From JAGTVG01 sp942491935 (GTDB lineage Bacteria; Bacteroidota; Bacteroidia; Cytophagales; Cyclobacteriaceae), in the NCBI GenBank assembly GCA_942491935.1, contig CALOCZ010000056.1, positions 1-64,000 of the forward strand: a DNA stretch of 64,000 nucleotides, read 5' to 3'. Both the position numbers and the translations under genes were made by a program. Numbering within the stretch: the first letter of the stretch is position 1; each line of letters opens with the position of its first letter. The notes below the pieces were generated by a model that saw only the letters and a program-made list of their open reading frames with translations, had not been told where the DNA came from and ran no database searches. Positions 33,400 to 42,216 of the stretch are shown piece by piece.

Positions 33400-35529
33400 A
33401 TGAAAGTTTATGATGACAAGCACATTAAGAATGTAGTACTTCTAGGGAGTGCCAAATCAGGTAAAACGACACTGGCCGAAACTATGTTATTTGAATCTGG
33501 CATGGTTACCCGCCGTGGCACAGTAGAAGATAAAAACACAATATCCGATTATCATGAGATAGAGCATGAACGTGGCAATTCAGTATATGCCACATCATTG
33601 CATAGTGAATGGAGGGATTTTAAAATCAATTTGATAGATACTCCGGGCCTTGATGATTTTATGGGAGAAATTGTATCATCCCTTCGTGTGGCCGATACAT
33701 GTCTGATGGTCATTAATTCTCAGTATGGCGTAGAAGTAAACACTGAATTGATCTGGAATTATGTAGAAAAATTTGAAAAACCTGTGATTTTTGGACTTAA
33801 TCAACTTGACCATCCAAAAGCAAATTTTGATTTGGCAGTTGAGTCCATAAAAAACAGGTTTGGTTCTGCCGTTGTACAAATGCAATACCCGGTTAATCCG
33901 GGGGAAGGATTTAATGGCATCATCGACCTGCTTAAGATGACTTATTACAAATTCCCTGCCGAAGGAGGAAAACCAGAGAAATTACCAATCCCGGATGAAG
34001 AGAAGAATAAGGCAGAGGAATTGCATAACGAACTTGTTGAGAAAGCTGCTGAAAATGACGAAGCCCTCATGGAACTATATTTTGAGAAGGGCTCCCTTGA
34101 TGAAAACGAATTAAGAAAAGGATTGAAAATAGGTATGCTTCGTCAGGAAGTATTTCCGATATTCTGCCTTTCGGCAAAACAAAATATGGGTAGTGGTCGT
34201 CTGATGGGCTTTATCGATAATGTAGCCCCTTCAGCTTTGGAGGGAAAACCGGAAAAAACAGTTGATGGAAAAGAAATTCAGTGCGATCCTAAAGCAAAAA
34301 CCTCTCTCTTTGTTTTTAAAACAATTAATGAGCCATACCTGGGTAAAGTTACTTTCTTTAAAGTTTGTACGGGAGAATTGAAAATAGGCTCTGAGCTTTA
34401 CAATACAACTACAAGCACTTCTGAAAAGATCAATCAGTTGTTTATAATGGATGGCAAAAATAGGACCAACGTGGATAAACTTGTTGCTGGTGATATTGGT
34501 GCTACTGTAAAGCTAAAAGACACAAATACCAATAACACTTTACATGTTAAAGAATTTAAGGTTGAATACCAACCCATGGAGTTTCCAGAACCTAGAATTC
34601 AGACTGCCATACGTGCAATTGATAAAAATGATGAAGAGAAATTGAGTGAGGCTTTAAGGGAGATAAACCAGGAAGATCCAACTTCTATTATCCAGTTTTC
34701 ACGAGAATTAAAACAATTGATATGGTCAGGCCAGGGAGAATTGCATCTCGCAGTTACAGACTGGAAACTTAAGAAGATCTATGGAGTAGAAGCTGAAACA
34801 TTTAAGCCAAGGATCCCTTATCGTGAAACCATTCAGAAGAGAGCTGATGCAAGTTACCGACACAAAAAACAATCGGGTGGAGCAGGTCAATTTGGCGAAG
34901 TATTTATGCGGATTGATCCTTATTATGAAGGAGCACCAGAGCCAACGGATTTGAACCTGAGGAAAAAGGAAGAAATTGCTCTGGAAGGTGGAGGAAAGCT
35001 CGTATTTTACAATTGTATTGTAGGTGGTGTAATTGATCAAAGGTTTATTCCATCTATACTCAAAGGGGTTATGGAAAAAATGGAAGAAGGCCCTCTGACT
35101 GGATCTTATGTGCGTGATGTTAGAGTATTTGTGTATGACGGTAAGATGCACCCAGTTGACTCAAATGATATTTCTTTTAAGATAGCAGGAGCTCAGGCTT
35201 TTAAAACTGCCTTTGTGGCGGCAAATCCTAAGATCCTCGAACCAATATATGATGTTGAAGTAATGGTACCTGAAGACCTTATGGGAGATGTTATGACCGA
35301 CCTTCAATCAAGAAGGTCCATTATTATGGGAATGGATGCAGTTAACAATTATCAGGTAATTAAGGCAAAGACTCCTTTAGCAGAGATGTATAAATATACA
35401 ACTACACTAAGATCTCTTACACAGGGCAAAGCAAGCTTTAAAGCCAGATTCTCAGAATATTCCCCTGTACCACCTGATATTCAGCAGAAATTATATCAGG
35501 AACATCTGGCAGAAGAAGCAGAGAAATAA
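33400..35529 (+). CDS. EF-G paralogue (EF-G2-like), GTPase site altered
   Basis: From the ATG at 33400 the 709-residue protein has the five-domain EF-G layout, but with changed G motifs: P-loop G-S-A-K-S-G-K-T (16-23), switch I R-G-N-S-V where EF-G has R-G-I-T-I, D-T-P-G-L-D-D-F (80-87) where EF-G has D-T-P-G-H-V-D-F, and N-Q-L-D instead of N-K-x-D. The catalytic switch II histidine is Leu84. Domain IV and V motifs (G-G-A-G-Q-F-G-E-V, G-S-Y-V-R-D-V-R-V) are present. Bacteroides has a described EF-G2 that works without GTP hydrolysis in starvation; this gene looks like that type. The 255-base leader is structured. A longer frame starting at 33343 lies in the leader hairpin and is rejected. Confidence 0.87.
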   Translation: MKVYDDKHIKNVVLLGSAKSGKTTLAETMLFESGMVTRRGTVEDKNTISDYHEIEHERGNSVYATSLHSEWRDFKINLIDTPGLDDFMGEIVSSLRVADTCLMVINSQYGVEVNTELIWNYVEKFEKPVIFGLNQLDHPKANFDLAVESIKNRFGSAVVQMQYPVNPGEGFNGIIDLLKMTYYKFPAEGGKPEKLPIPDEEKNKAEELHNELVEKAAENDEALMELYFEKGSLDENELRKGLKIGMLRQEVFPIFCLSAKQNMGSGRLMGFIDNVAPSALEGKPEKTVDGKEIQCDPKAKTSLFVFKTINEPYLGKVTFFKVCTGELKIGSELYNTTTSTSEKINQLFIMDGKNRTNVDKLVAGDIGATVKLKDTNTNNTLHVKEFKVEYQPMEFPEPRIQTAIRAIDKNDEEKLSEALREINQEDPTSIIQFSRELKQLIWSGQGELHLAVTDWKLKKIYGVEAETFKPRIPYRETIQKRADASYRHKKQSGGAGQFGEVFMRIDPYYEGAPEPTDLNLRKKEEIALEGGGKLVFYNCIVGGVIDQRFIPSILKGVMEKMEEGPLTGSYVRDVRVFVYDGKMHPVDSNDISFKIAGAQAFKTAFVAANPKILEPIYDVEVMVPEDLMGDVMTDLQSRRSIIMGMDAVNNYQVIKAKTPLAEMYKYTTTLRSLTQGKASFKARFSEYSPVPPDIQQKLYQEHLAEEAEK

Positions 35530-35556
35530 ACTAATCTATAAGGAATTTTAAAAAAG

Positions 35557-35598
35557 ATCCCGTCTTTGTCTGTGTCAGATCAGACTGGCGGGATTTTC
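35557..35598 (+). terminator. Rho-independent terminator of the EF-G paralogue
   Basis: ATCCCG (35557-35562) pairs with CGGGAT (35589-35594), and GTCTG (35568-35572) with CAGAC (35581-35585), giving a long hairpin followed by TTTTC. It starts 28 bases after the stop codon. Confidence 0.75.
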
Positions 35599-35685
35599 TA
35601 TTTAATTTTAAAGGAAGTATTTTTTTAATATTACAGTTGCGCTATATCAAGTCCATGTATTTTCAAGGGCTCACTATTTAATCCA

Positions 35686-37203
35686 CTATTTAATTAATGG
35701 CAGGATATCATCAAGATATACCCTTGTATTCGCCAGCCTTGGAACCTTATTTTGCCCACCCAGTTTGCCTCTTTTTTTCATCCAATAATAAAAAGTACCA
35801 TCTTCTACAGCATGAATTAGGGGTTTATCCAGAGCTATATTTTTATACCTCTTTGCATCATAATCACTATTGATCCGCCTTAAAGTCCTGTCTAATACTT
35901 CACCAAATTTATCAGGATTGTCAGGTAACTTCTTGAATTCAACAATCCACTCGTGTCCTCCCTTTTCACTTTGTCCGAAATACCTGGGCCCTGCTGTATA
36001 ATCTCCAATGATAGCCCCCGTTTTAGCACAGGCGTTTGCTATGGCTTTTTCTGCATTCTCAATTATTAGTTCTTCACCAAATGCATTGATAAAGTGCTTG
36101 GTGCGACCAGATATCTTAATCCTGAATGGGTATTTTGAGGTAAACCTGACAGTGTCTCCAATTTTATACCGCCATAATCCTGCATTGGTGGATATTACCA
36201 TAGCGTAGTTTTTCCCAATCTCCACTTCCTCCAGTCCTATTACTTTAGGGTCATCCTTGCTGATATCTTCAAATGGAATGAATTCATAAAAAATTCCATA
36301 GTCTAGCATCAGCAATAGTTCATCTGATCTTTTTTTATCCTGAATACCGAAAAAGCCTTCTGATGCATTATATGTTTCCATATACCGCATATCATCCGAT
36401 GGGATCAATTCTTTAAATAATTTTTTATACGGAAGAAAGGAAACAGCTCCATGAACAAACAACTGAAGATTGGGCCAAACATCAAGAATATTGTCTGCTT
36501 TCTTCAAATCAAGAATCCTTTTAATTAATACGACAGTCCAGGTTGGAACGCCATAGATGCTCGTTACATTTTCTTCAGAAGTAATTTCCGCCATTTTCTC
36601 AATTTTCTCTTCCCAATCACTCATTAGTGCGATATCAAGAGGTGGCGTTTTTCTTAATTGGGACCAAAATGGTAGGTTTTTAATAATTACAGCAGATACA
36701 TCTCCATAATAAGATTTCGAACTTTTATCAAACTGGTTGATTTGGTGGCTACCTCCTATGACCAATCCTTTCCCGGCATAGATCTTTGAGTCAGGATAAT
36801 TATTCACATAAATTGAAATCATATCCTTCCCACCCTTAAAATGACAGTCTTCAAGAGCCTCACTGGTTACTGGTATATACTTGCTACTGCTGTTGGTAGT
36901 ACCTGATGATTTGGCAAACCAGTTAACTTCTGATGGCCACAATATCTGTTGTTCACCGTTAAGTATTCTTTCAATATAAGGATAGAGTACTTCATAATTC
37001 CTTACGGGTACTTTATTTCTGAAGTCACTTAGAGTTTTAATATTTGCAAAATCATGTTCTTTTCCAAAAACTGTATTTTTTGCAGTACTTATAAGATTTC
37101 CAAATACTTCCTGCTGGACCTCAAGGGGATACTTAAGGAAGAGATCAATTTGATGCATTCTTTTTAGCATCACCCATGAAAAAATTGAATTAATAAGTTC
37201 CAT
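35686..37203 (-). CDS. GH3-family acyl-acid-amido synthetase-like protein
   Basis: The 505-residue protein has the ANL-type nucleotide motifs of the GH3 family: S-S-G-T-T-N-S-S-S-K-Y-I-P-V-T near residues 97-111, Y-N-A-S-E-G-F-F-G near 298-306 and L-W-R-Y-K-I-G-D-T near 348-356. Plant GH3 proteins adenylate jasmonate or auxin and join an amino acid; bacterial substrates are unknown. It is convergent with the EF-G paralogue and lies 7 bases downstream of lptB, so it belongs to the recJ-lptB transcript. Confidence 0.88.
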   Translation of the reverse strand: MELINSIFSWVMLKRMHQIDLFLKYPLEVQQEVFGNLISTAKNTVFGKEHDFANIKTLSDFRNKVPVRNYEVLYPYIERILNGEQQILWPSEVNWFAKSSGTTNSSSKYIPVTSEALEDCHFKGGKDMISIYVNNYPDSKIYAGKGLVIGGSHQINQFDKSSKSYYGDVSAVIIKNLPFWSQLRKTPPLDIALMSDWEEKIEKMAEITSEENVTSIYGVPTWTVVLIKRILDLKKADNILDVWPNLQLFVHGAVSFLPYKKLFKELIPSDDMRYMETYNASEGFFGIQDKKRSDELLLMLDYGIFYEFIPFEDISKDDPKVIGLEEVEIGKNYAMVISTNAGLWRYKIGDTVRFTSKYPFRIKISGRTKHFINAFGEELIIENAEKAIANACAKTGAIIGDYTAGPRYFGQSEKGGHEWIVEFKKLPDNPDKFGEVLDRTLRRINSDYDAKRYKNIALDKPLIHAVEDGTFYYWMKKRGKLGGQNKVPRLANTRVYLDDILPLIK

Positions 37204-37210
37204 AGTTCTG

Positions 37211-37948
37211 CTAAATCTTTCTTTTCAGCTCAAAATGCTTGCCCAGATATACTCTTCTCACCTGTTCGTCTTCAGCAAGTTCTTCCGCGCTACCTGATTT
37301 TAAGAGTTTACCTTCAAACATTAAATAAGCCCTATCTGTTATTGACAGGGTTTCATTTACGTTATGGTCAGTTATAAGTATGCCAATATTTTTCCGTTTC
37401 AGCCTGGCAACTATTGATTGAATTTCCTCTACGGCAATAGGATCAACACCAGCAAAAGGTTCATCCAATAATACAAATTTTGGATCAACAGCCAGGGCTC
37501 TTGCTATTTCTGTTCTTCGTCTTTCTCCACCTGATAAAACCACTCCTTTGCTTTTTCTAACATGGTTAAGACTGAATTCATCCAGCAAGGCTTCCATTTT
37601 TTTATACTGTTCCTTTTTGGTCATTTTAGAAAGTTCCAGTACGGCCAGCAGATTTTCCTCAACAGTCAGGGACCTGAAAACTGATGGTTCCTGAGCGAGA
37701 TAACCAATTCCCAATTTGGCCCTTTTGTACATTGCCAAAGAAGTTATATTCTCTTTTTCCAGAAAAATTTCTCCTGATAAAGGCTTTATCAAGCCAACGA
37801 TCATATAAAAAGATGTGGTTTTGCCTGCTCCATTGGGTCCAAGAAGTCCAACTATCTCTCCTTGCTCTACCCTCAAGGTAACATCATTTACGACAGTCCT
37901 GCTTTTGTATTTTTTAACCAGGTTATCAGCCCTTAATACAAGTCCCAT
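37211..37948 (-). CDS. lptB: LPS export ABC transporter ATPase LptB
   Basis: The 245-residue protein has Walker A G-P-N-G-A-G-K-T-T, signature L-S-G-G-E-R-R-R, Walker B F-V-L-L-D-E-P-F-A-G-V-D-P and the H-loop T-D-H-N-V. The G-V-D-P-I-A-V-E wording is typical of LptB. It powers LPS extraction together with LptF and LptG. Its start codon overlaps the recJ stop by one base. Confidence 0.93.
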   Translation of the reverse strand: MGLVLRADNLVKKYKSRTVVNDVTLRVEQGEIVGLLGPNGAGKTTSFYMIVGLIKPLSGEIFLEKENITSLAMYKRAKLGIGYLAQEPSVFRSLTVEENLLAVLELSKMTKKEQYKKMEALLDEFSLNHVRKSKGVVLSGGERRRTEIARALAVDPKFVLLDEPFAGVDPIAVEEIQSIVARLKRKNIGILITDHNVNETLSITDRAYLMFEGKLLKSGSAEELAEDEQVRRVYLGKHFELKRKI

Positions 37949-39651
37949 TAGTCAAATTTTATATCCTTAGCAATAAATTGTATGGAGTTTTGATCCAGAT
38001 AATTGTTCTCTTCAATTGCATAGGCCATTTTAAATCGCATACCACTGTTAATTAACTCAAAATATGGCGCTAATCCAAAACCAATTGTTTCAAATACAGT
38101 ATCTGATCCCTCCTGATGTACATAAAACTTTAAATGCTCTTCCTTCAGTATTCGCGGGCGATTGGTGACAAATAGATTTTCAGAGACGAAGAGGGGTTGT
38201 AAATTGGCCGGGCCAAAAGGGGCCATTTGTTTAAGAATATCAAGGAATTTTGGTGAGACTAAATCAATTGATATTACCTGATCAATATCTAAATGTGGTA
38301 TTAATTGTTCATCCGTTATCTTTTCTTCAACTATCTTTTCAAACCTCTTCTGAAATGAAGCAATTTTATCAACATCCATGGTTAATCCTGCTGCATACAT
38401 ATGTCCTCCATATTGATCTAAAAGGTCTGAACATTGGGCGATGGCTTCATAAACATCAAAACCATCTACTGACCTGGCAGATCCTGTTGCCTTATTTTTT
38501 GACTTCGTTAGTATTATTGTTGGCCGGTAATATTTATCAATACACCTAGATGCTACGATCCCAATCACTCCTTTATGCCAGTCACTTTTAAACAAAACAG
38601 TTGACTTTGCATTTTTAAGCTTTTCATCATTTTCAATCATTTTCAGGGCTTCCTGAGTAATATTTGAATCAAAGCTTCTCCGTTCGATATTATTACTGTT
38701 AATTTCCAGGGCCGTATGCTCAGCTTCCTTGTATGAATCAGAAATTAGCAGCTCAACAGCCAAACCGGCATGGGTCATTCTACCTGCTGCATTAATTCTG
38801 GGTCCTATACCAAAAACTATCCCTGAAATTGTAACTTTCCCCCTAAGACCGGCAACATCGATCAATGCCTTCAACCCAGGCCTCGGATTACTATTCAATT
38901 TTTCCAAACCAAAATAAGAGAAAATCCGATTTTCCCCATTAACTGGAACGATATCAGAGGCAATACTTACTGCCAGGAAATCCAGATACTCAAATAATTC
39001 AGAATCATCAAGTTTATTATATATCGCAAATCCTTGAAGAAATTTAAATCCAACGCCACAACCTGAAAGGTCTTTATAAGGATACCTGCATTCCTTTCTT
39101 TTCGGATCAAGAATGGCATATGCTTCAGGTAAGGTTGGGCCAGGAAGATGGTGGTCGCAGATAATCAGGTCAATGCCCTTTACATTGGCCAACTTGGTCA
39201 TTTCAACAGCCTTAATGCCACAATCCAGGCTGATAATCAGGTTAATGTTATTTTTATCAGCCCACTCAATTCCCTTCTTTGAAATTCCGTACCCCTCGCC
39301 ATACCGGTCAGGTATATAATAATGAACATTTGAATATATCTTTTTCAGATAGCTGAAAACTAATGCAACGGATGTTGTTCCATCTACATCATAATCCCCA
39401 TATATCAGAATATTCTCTCCATTGTGTATTGCACGGTTGAGCCTTTCAATGGCAATATCCATATCTTCCATAAGAAAAGGATCGTGCAGGCTTTTTAGAG
39501 ACGGGCGAAAGTAATATTTGGCTTTTTTATATGTATCAATACCTCGTTGGATCAATATGGAAGATAATACCGGATTGACATTAATTTCATTGGAAAGTTC
39601 TTCAACTTTTCCATTTTCCGGTATATTTTTTATAACCCATCTTTGATCCAT
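37948..39651 (-). CDS. recJ: Single-stranded-DNA-specific exonuclease RecJ
   Basis: The 567-residue protein has the DHH phosphoesterase motifs Y-G-D-Y-D-V-D-G-T-T-S near residues 80-90, S-L-D-C-G-I, C-D-H-H-L-P-G near 163-169, D-L-S-G-C-G-V-G-F-K and a DHHA1 domain with T-G-S-A-R-S-V-D-G-F-D. It degrades 5' single-stranded DNA in recombination and repair. Length matches the family. It is the first gene of a recJ-lptB-GH3 run. Confidence 0.93.
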   Translation of the reverse strand: MDQRWVIKNIPENGKVEELSNEINVNPVLSSILIQRGIDTYKKAKYYFRPSLKSLHDPFLMEDMDIAIERLNRAIHNGENILIYGDYDVDGTTSVALVFSYLKKIYSNVHYYIPDRYGEGYGISKKGIEWADKNNINLIISLDCGIKAVEMTKLANVKGIDLIICDHHLPGPTLPEAYAILDPKRKECRYPYKDLSGCGVGFKFLQGFAIYNKLDDSELFEYLDFLAVSIASDIVPVNGENRIFSYFGLEKLNSNPRPGLKALIDVAGLRGKVTISGIVFGIGPRINAAGRMTHAGLAVELLISDSYKEAEHTALEINSNNIERRSFDSNITQEALKMIENDEKLKNAKSTVLFKSDWHKGVIGIVASRCIDKYYRPTIILTKSKNKATGSARSVDGFDVYEAIAQCSDLLDQYGGHMYAAGLTMDVDKIASFQKRFEKIVEEKITDEQLIPHLDIDQVISIDLVSPKFLDILKQMAPFGPANLQPLFVSENLFVTNRPRILKEEHLKFYVHQEGSDTVFETIGFGLAPYFELINSGMRFKMAYAIEENNYLDQNSIQFIAKDIKFD

Positions 39652-39762
39652 CTTAATTGTAAAAATAGATATTTAGGATCACATTATAACTGATTGATCC
39701 TATTATATATTTTAGGGGGGATTTCGCAACTGACAAACACTTTTTCAGAACAATAAGTGAAT

Positions 39763-42123
39763 TTATTCTTCCTGCTTAACAGGTAAGGAGATTTTGAAAG
39801 TGGTACCTACTCCCAATTCACTATCAACATCAATCCTTCCATTGTGTTCCTGAATAATTCCATAAGATATGGATAGGCCTAATCCTGTGCCTTGGCCTAC
39901 CTCCTTAGTTGTATAAAATGGATCAAAAATATTGTCCAATTTATCTTTTGGAATGCCCTTTCCCGTATCTGAAATAATAATTACTGCTTCTTTTTTATAT
40001 AATTCCGTTTTTACAGATATTGTTCCGTGGCCATCAATAGCCTGAATTGCATTGCTAAAGATGTTCATTAGAACCTGACTCAATTGACCGGGATAACATT
40101 CCACATAAGTTAAATTCGAGTCATATGATTTGGTGATCTCAATTCGGTCTTTATACTGGTTTCTTAATAAAACCAGTGAAGAATCAATCATTTCAGATAA
40201 TTTTACCTCCTGTAGTTTGTGTTTATCGAGTCTGCTGAAATTTCTAAGTCCCAATACTATTTCTTTTGTGCGTTCAGCTCCATCACTTATACCATCTAAT
40301 ATTGTGTTTAGTTCTTTTATCAGGTACTCAATATCGTATTTTTCTTCCAGTTGTCTGGCTTTTTTAAGACTTGAAGGTTTCGATTCAGGATCATTCAATT
40401 TCCTGTATTCGTTCAGGATCTCCATGATCTCCTTAATGTTTAACTTTAAGGGACTTAGATTAGAGCTTATGAAATTTATCGGATTGTTTATTTCATGAGC
40501 TATTCCTGCAGTTAATTGTCCCAAAGAGGCCATTTTTTCTGATTCCACAAGTTTACTCTGAGTCACTCTCAATTTTTCAAGTGCGGATTCCACGGCCTGA
40601 TTTTTTGATTTAAGTTCTTGGTTGATATTGAGAATGGATTCTTTTTGTTGTTTTAAAATCTTGTTGTCCTTTTTCTTCGCGAAATATCCAAAAACAATAA
40701 GAATCAAAAGAAAGGCAAGGAAGATAAATATCAAGGCCAATAGTTTTCGCTTTTGTGACTCCTTTTCCAAGGCCTTTTCGGTTTTATATAACTCTATTTC
40801 TTTTAGATATCTTTCGATTTTGATTCTAAGGTTTTCAAGAGTAAGTTCCTCAATCTCTTCATCCATAACCATAAGGATCATACGACTTGCTCTATTAGTA
40901 GCATTTTGTTCCAGCCTGTTTAATTCAATATTTCTGGCAGTATTTAAACTGGAAATCGAATCCTTCAAATCAGAATACAATCCGTAGTATATGAGGCCAT
41001 TTTTAAAATCATCCGACTCCTGATAAATATCAGACAATGTTTTATAACAGTCCATGAGAATGGAAATATCTCCACTTGATTCCCCGTTATAAACCGATTT
41101 CCTGGAATAATCTAAAGCTTTGGATATATTAGCCTGCTTCAAATAAACTTCTGCTATAAGGTTCTGGATCCTGGCTAATTTATCTGGTTGCTGTTTTTCG
41201 AGGTAGTATGCTTCAACTTTCGAGAGTGTATCCACTGAAATCGAATTCTGATCAAGGGCACTATATGCGATCCCAATATTTGTAAGGATATTTATCCTCA
41301 CAGAATCAGGGAGTTCAAACTGGGAACTAGCTTCAAGTGATTCCAAAAAAATGGATAGTGCCAAATTATAATCACCATTTGTCGCATGATTATATGCTAT
41401 ATCATTTTGTGTCATAATAACTGATTTGTGGTCCCCCTGGCGTTTATATATATCCAGGATCTCAAGATTCGTGCGCAGCATTTTGTTGGTTTCTCCCAGA
41501 TTATCATAAACCTCTACCAATCTTTGTAAATGAGGGATTATATCCTTTCCTGTGCCAGTTTTCCTTAGAATTTGGACAGCAGCATTCGTAGTGCTGTCTG
41601 CCATCTCAAAATTCTCCAGAATGATATATAAATCACTTTGTCTGGTAAGCGATTCTACAAGTTTTGCTTCGTTGCCACAAGATTTAAAATTTGTGCCTGC
41701 ATGAGAAAAATATCCAATGGCCTTTTTATAGATTTTATATTTTGCATAATCTTCCCCTAAAGCAAAATAGGATATAGCCAGTTGATCAATAACTTCATTA
41801 TTTCCAAGTATTCTTATGAGTGTGTAATAGTTTTTTAGGGTATTATCAAAATCCTCTTGTTTCTCATAAATCCTCGCCAGCTGAATTCTTGAAGCTGTCA
41901 TAAGTTCCCAATACTTTGCTTTTTGTGCAGCATCAGATAACTTAGACAGGCTTGCTATTGCTGAATCTATCTGATTATTTTGAATATAGAGTTTTGATTT
42001 TTGAAATTCCAGATTTAGGGCTGCGGTATCCAACTCATTACCATACACCTGGATATTCAGCAATATGAAAAAACTCAGGATAATTCGAATAATGCCTTTA
42101 ATGGAAATAATAAAACGGCTCAA
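39763..42123 (-). CDS. Sensor histidine kinase with periplasmic TPR region
   Basis: The 786-residue protein has a signal or anchor (residues 5-26), eight or so TPR-like helical repeats (about 30-400), a coiled coil and one transmembrane helix at about 461-481. Then come a long coiled coil, the H-box G-I-A-H-E-I-N-N-P near residue 541, the N-box F-S-N-A-I-Q-A-I near 686 and the G2 box G-T-G-L-G-L-S near 748. The HisKA subtype (H-E-I-N-N-P-I-N-F) is that of orphan Bacteroidota kinases. No receiver domain is present, and no response regulator is adjacent. The start is a TTG at 42123. Confidence 0.88.
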   Translation of the reverse strand: MSRFIISIKGIIRIILSFFILLNIQVYGNELDTAALNLEFQKSKLYIQNNQIDSAIASLSKLSDAAQKAKYWELMTASRIQLARIYEKQEDFDNTLKNYYTLIRILGNNEVIDQLAISYFALGEDYAKYKIYKKAIGYFSHAGTNFKSCGNEAKLVESLTRQSDLYIILENFEMADSTTNAAVQILRKTGTGKDIIPHLQRLVEVYDNLGETNKMLRTNLEILDIYKRQGDHKSVIMTQNDIAYNHATNGDYNLALSIFLESLEASSQFELPDSVRINILTNIGIAYSALDQNSISVDTLSKVEAYYLEKQQPDKLARIQNLIAEVYLKQANISKALDYSRKSVYNGESSGDISILMDCYKTLSDIYQESDDFKNGLIYYGLYSDLKDSISSLNTARNIELNRLEQNATNRASRMILMVMDEEIEELTLENLRIKIERYLKEIELYKTEKALEKESQKRKLLALIFIFLAFLLILIVFGYFAKKKDNKILKQQKESILNINQELKSKNQAVESALEKLRVTQSKLVESEKMASLGQLTAGIAHEINNPINFISSNLSPLKLNIKEIMEILNEYRKLNDPESKPSSLKKARQLEEKYDIEYLIKELNTILDGISDGAERTKEIVLGLRNFSRLDKHKLQEVKLSEMIDSSLVLLRNQYKDRIEITKSYDSNLTYVECYPGQLSQVLMNIFSNAIQAIDGHGTISVKTELYKKEAVIIISDTGKGIPKDKLDNIFDPFYTTKEVGQGTGLGLSISYGIIQEHNGRIDVDSELGVGTTFKISLPVKQEE

Positions 42124-42216
42124 TGCAAATATGATTTATCTTTATAAAGTTAAACCATTTTGAAATTAATAAAACAAACAGCGATAGTATATATATGCTG
42201 GCTTAATATTAGTCAA

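Noticed and set aside
34726..35151. Antisense reading frame over the EF-G paralogue (141 residues)
   Set aside because: It is a shadow of domains IV-V, with no start signal or recognisable domain.
40130..40498. Antisense reading frame over the sensor kinase (122 residues)
   Set aside because: It lies wholly within the kinase catalytic region, has no family features, and composition matches a shadow frame. The same holds for the frames at 40622-40987 and 44048-44437.
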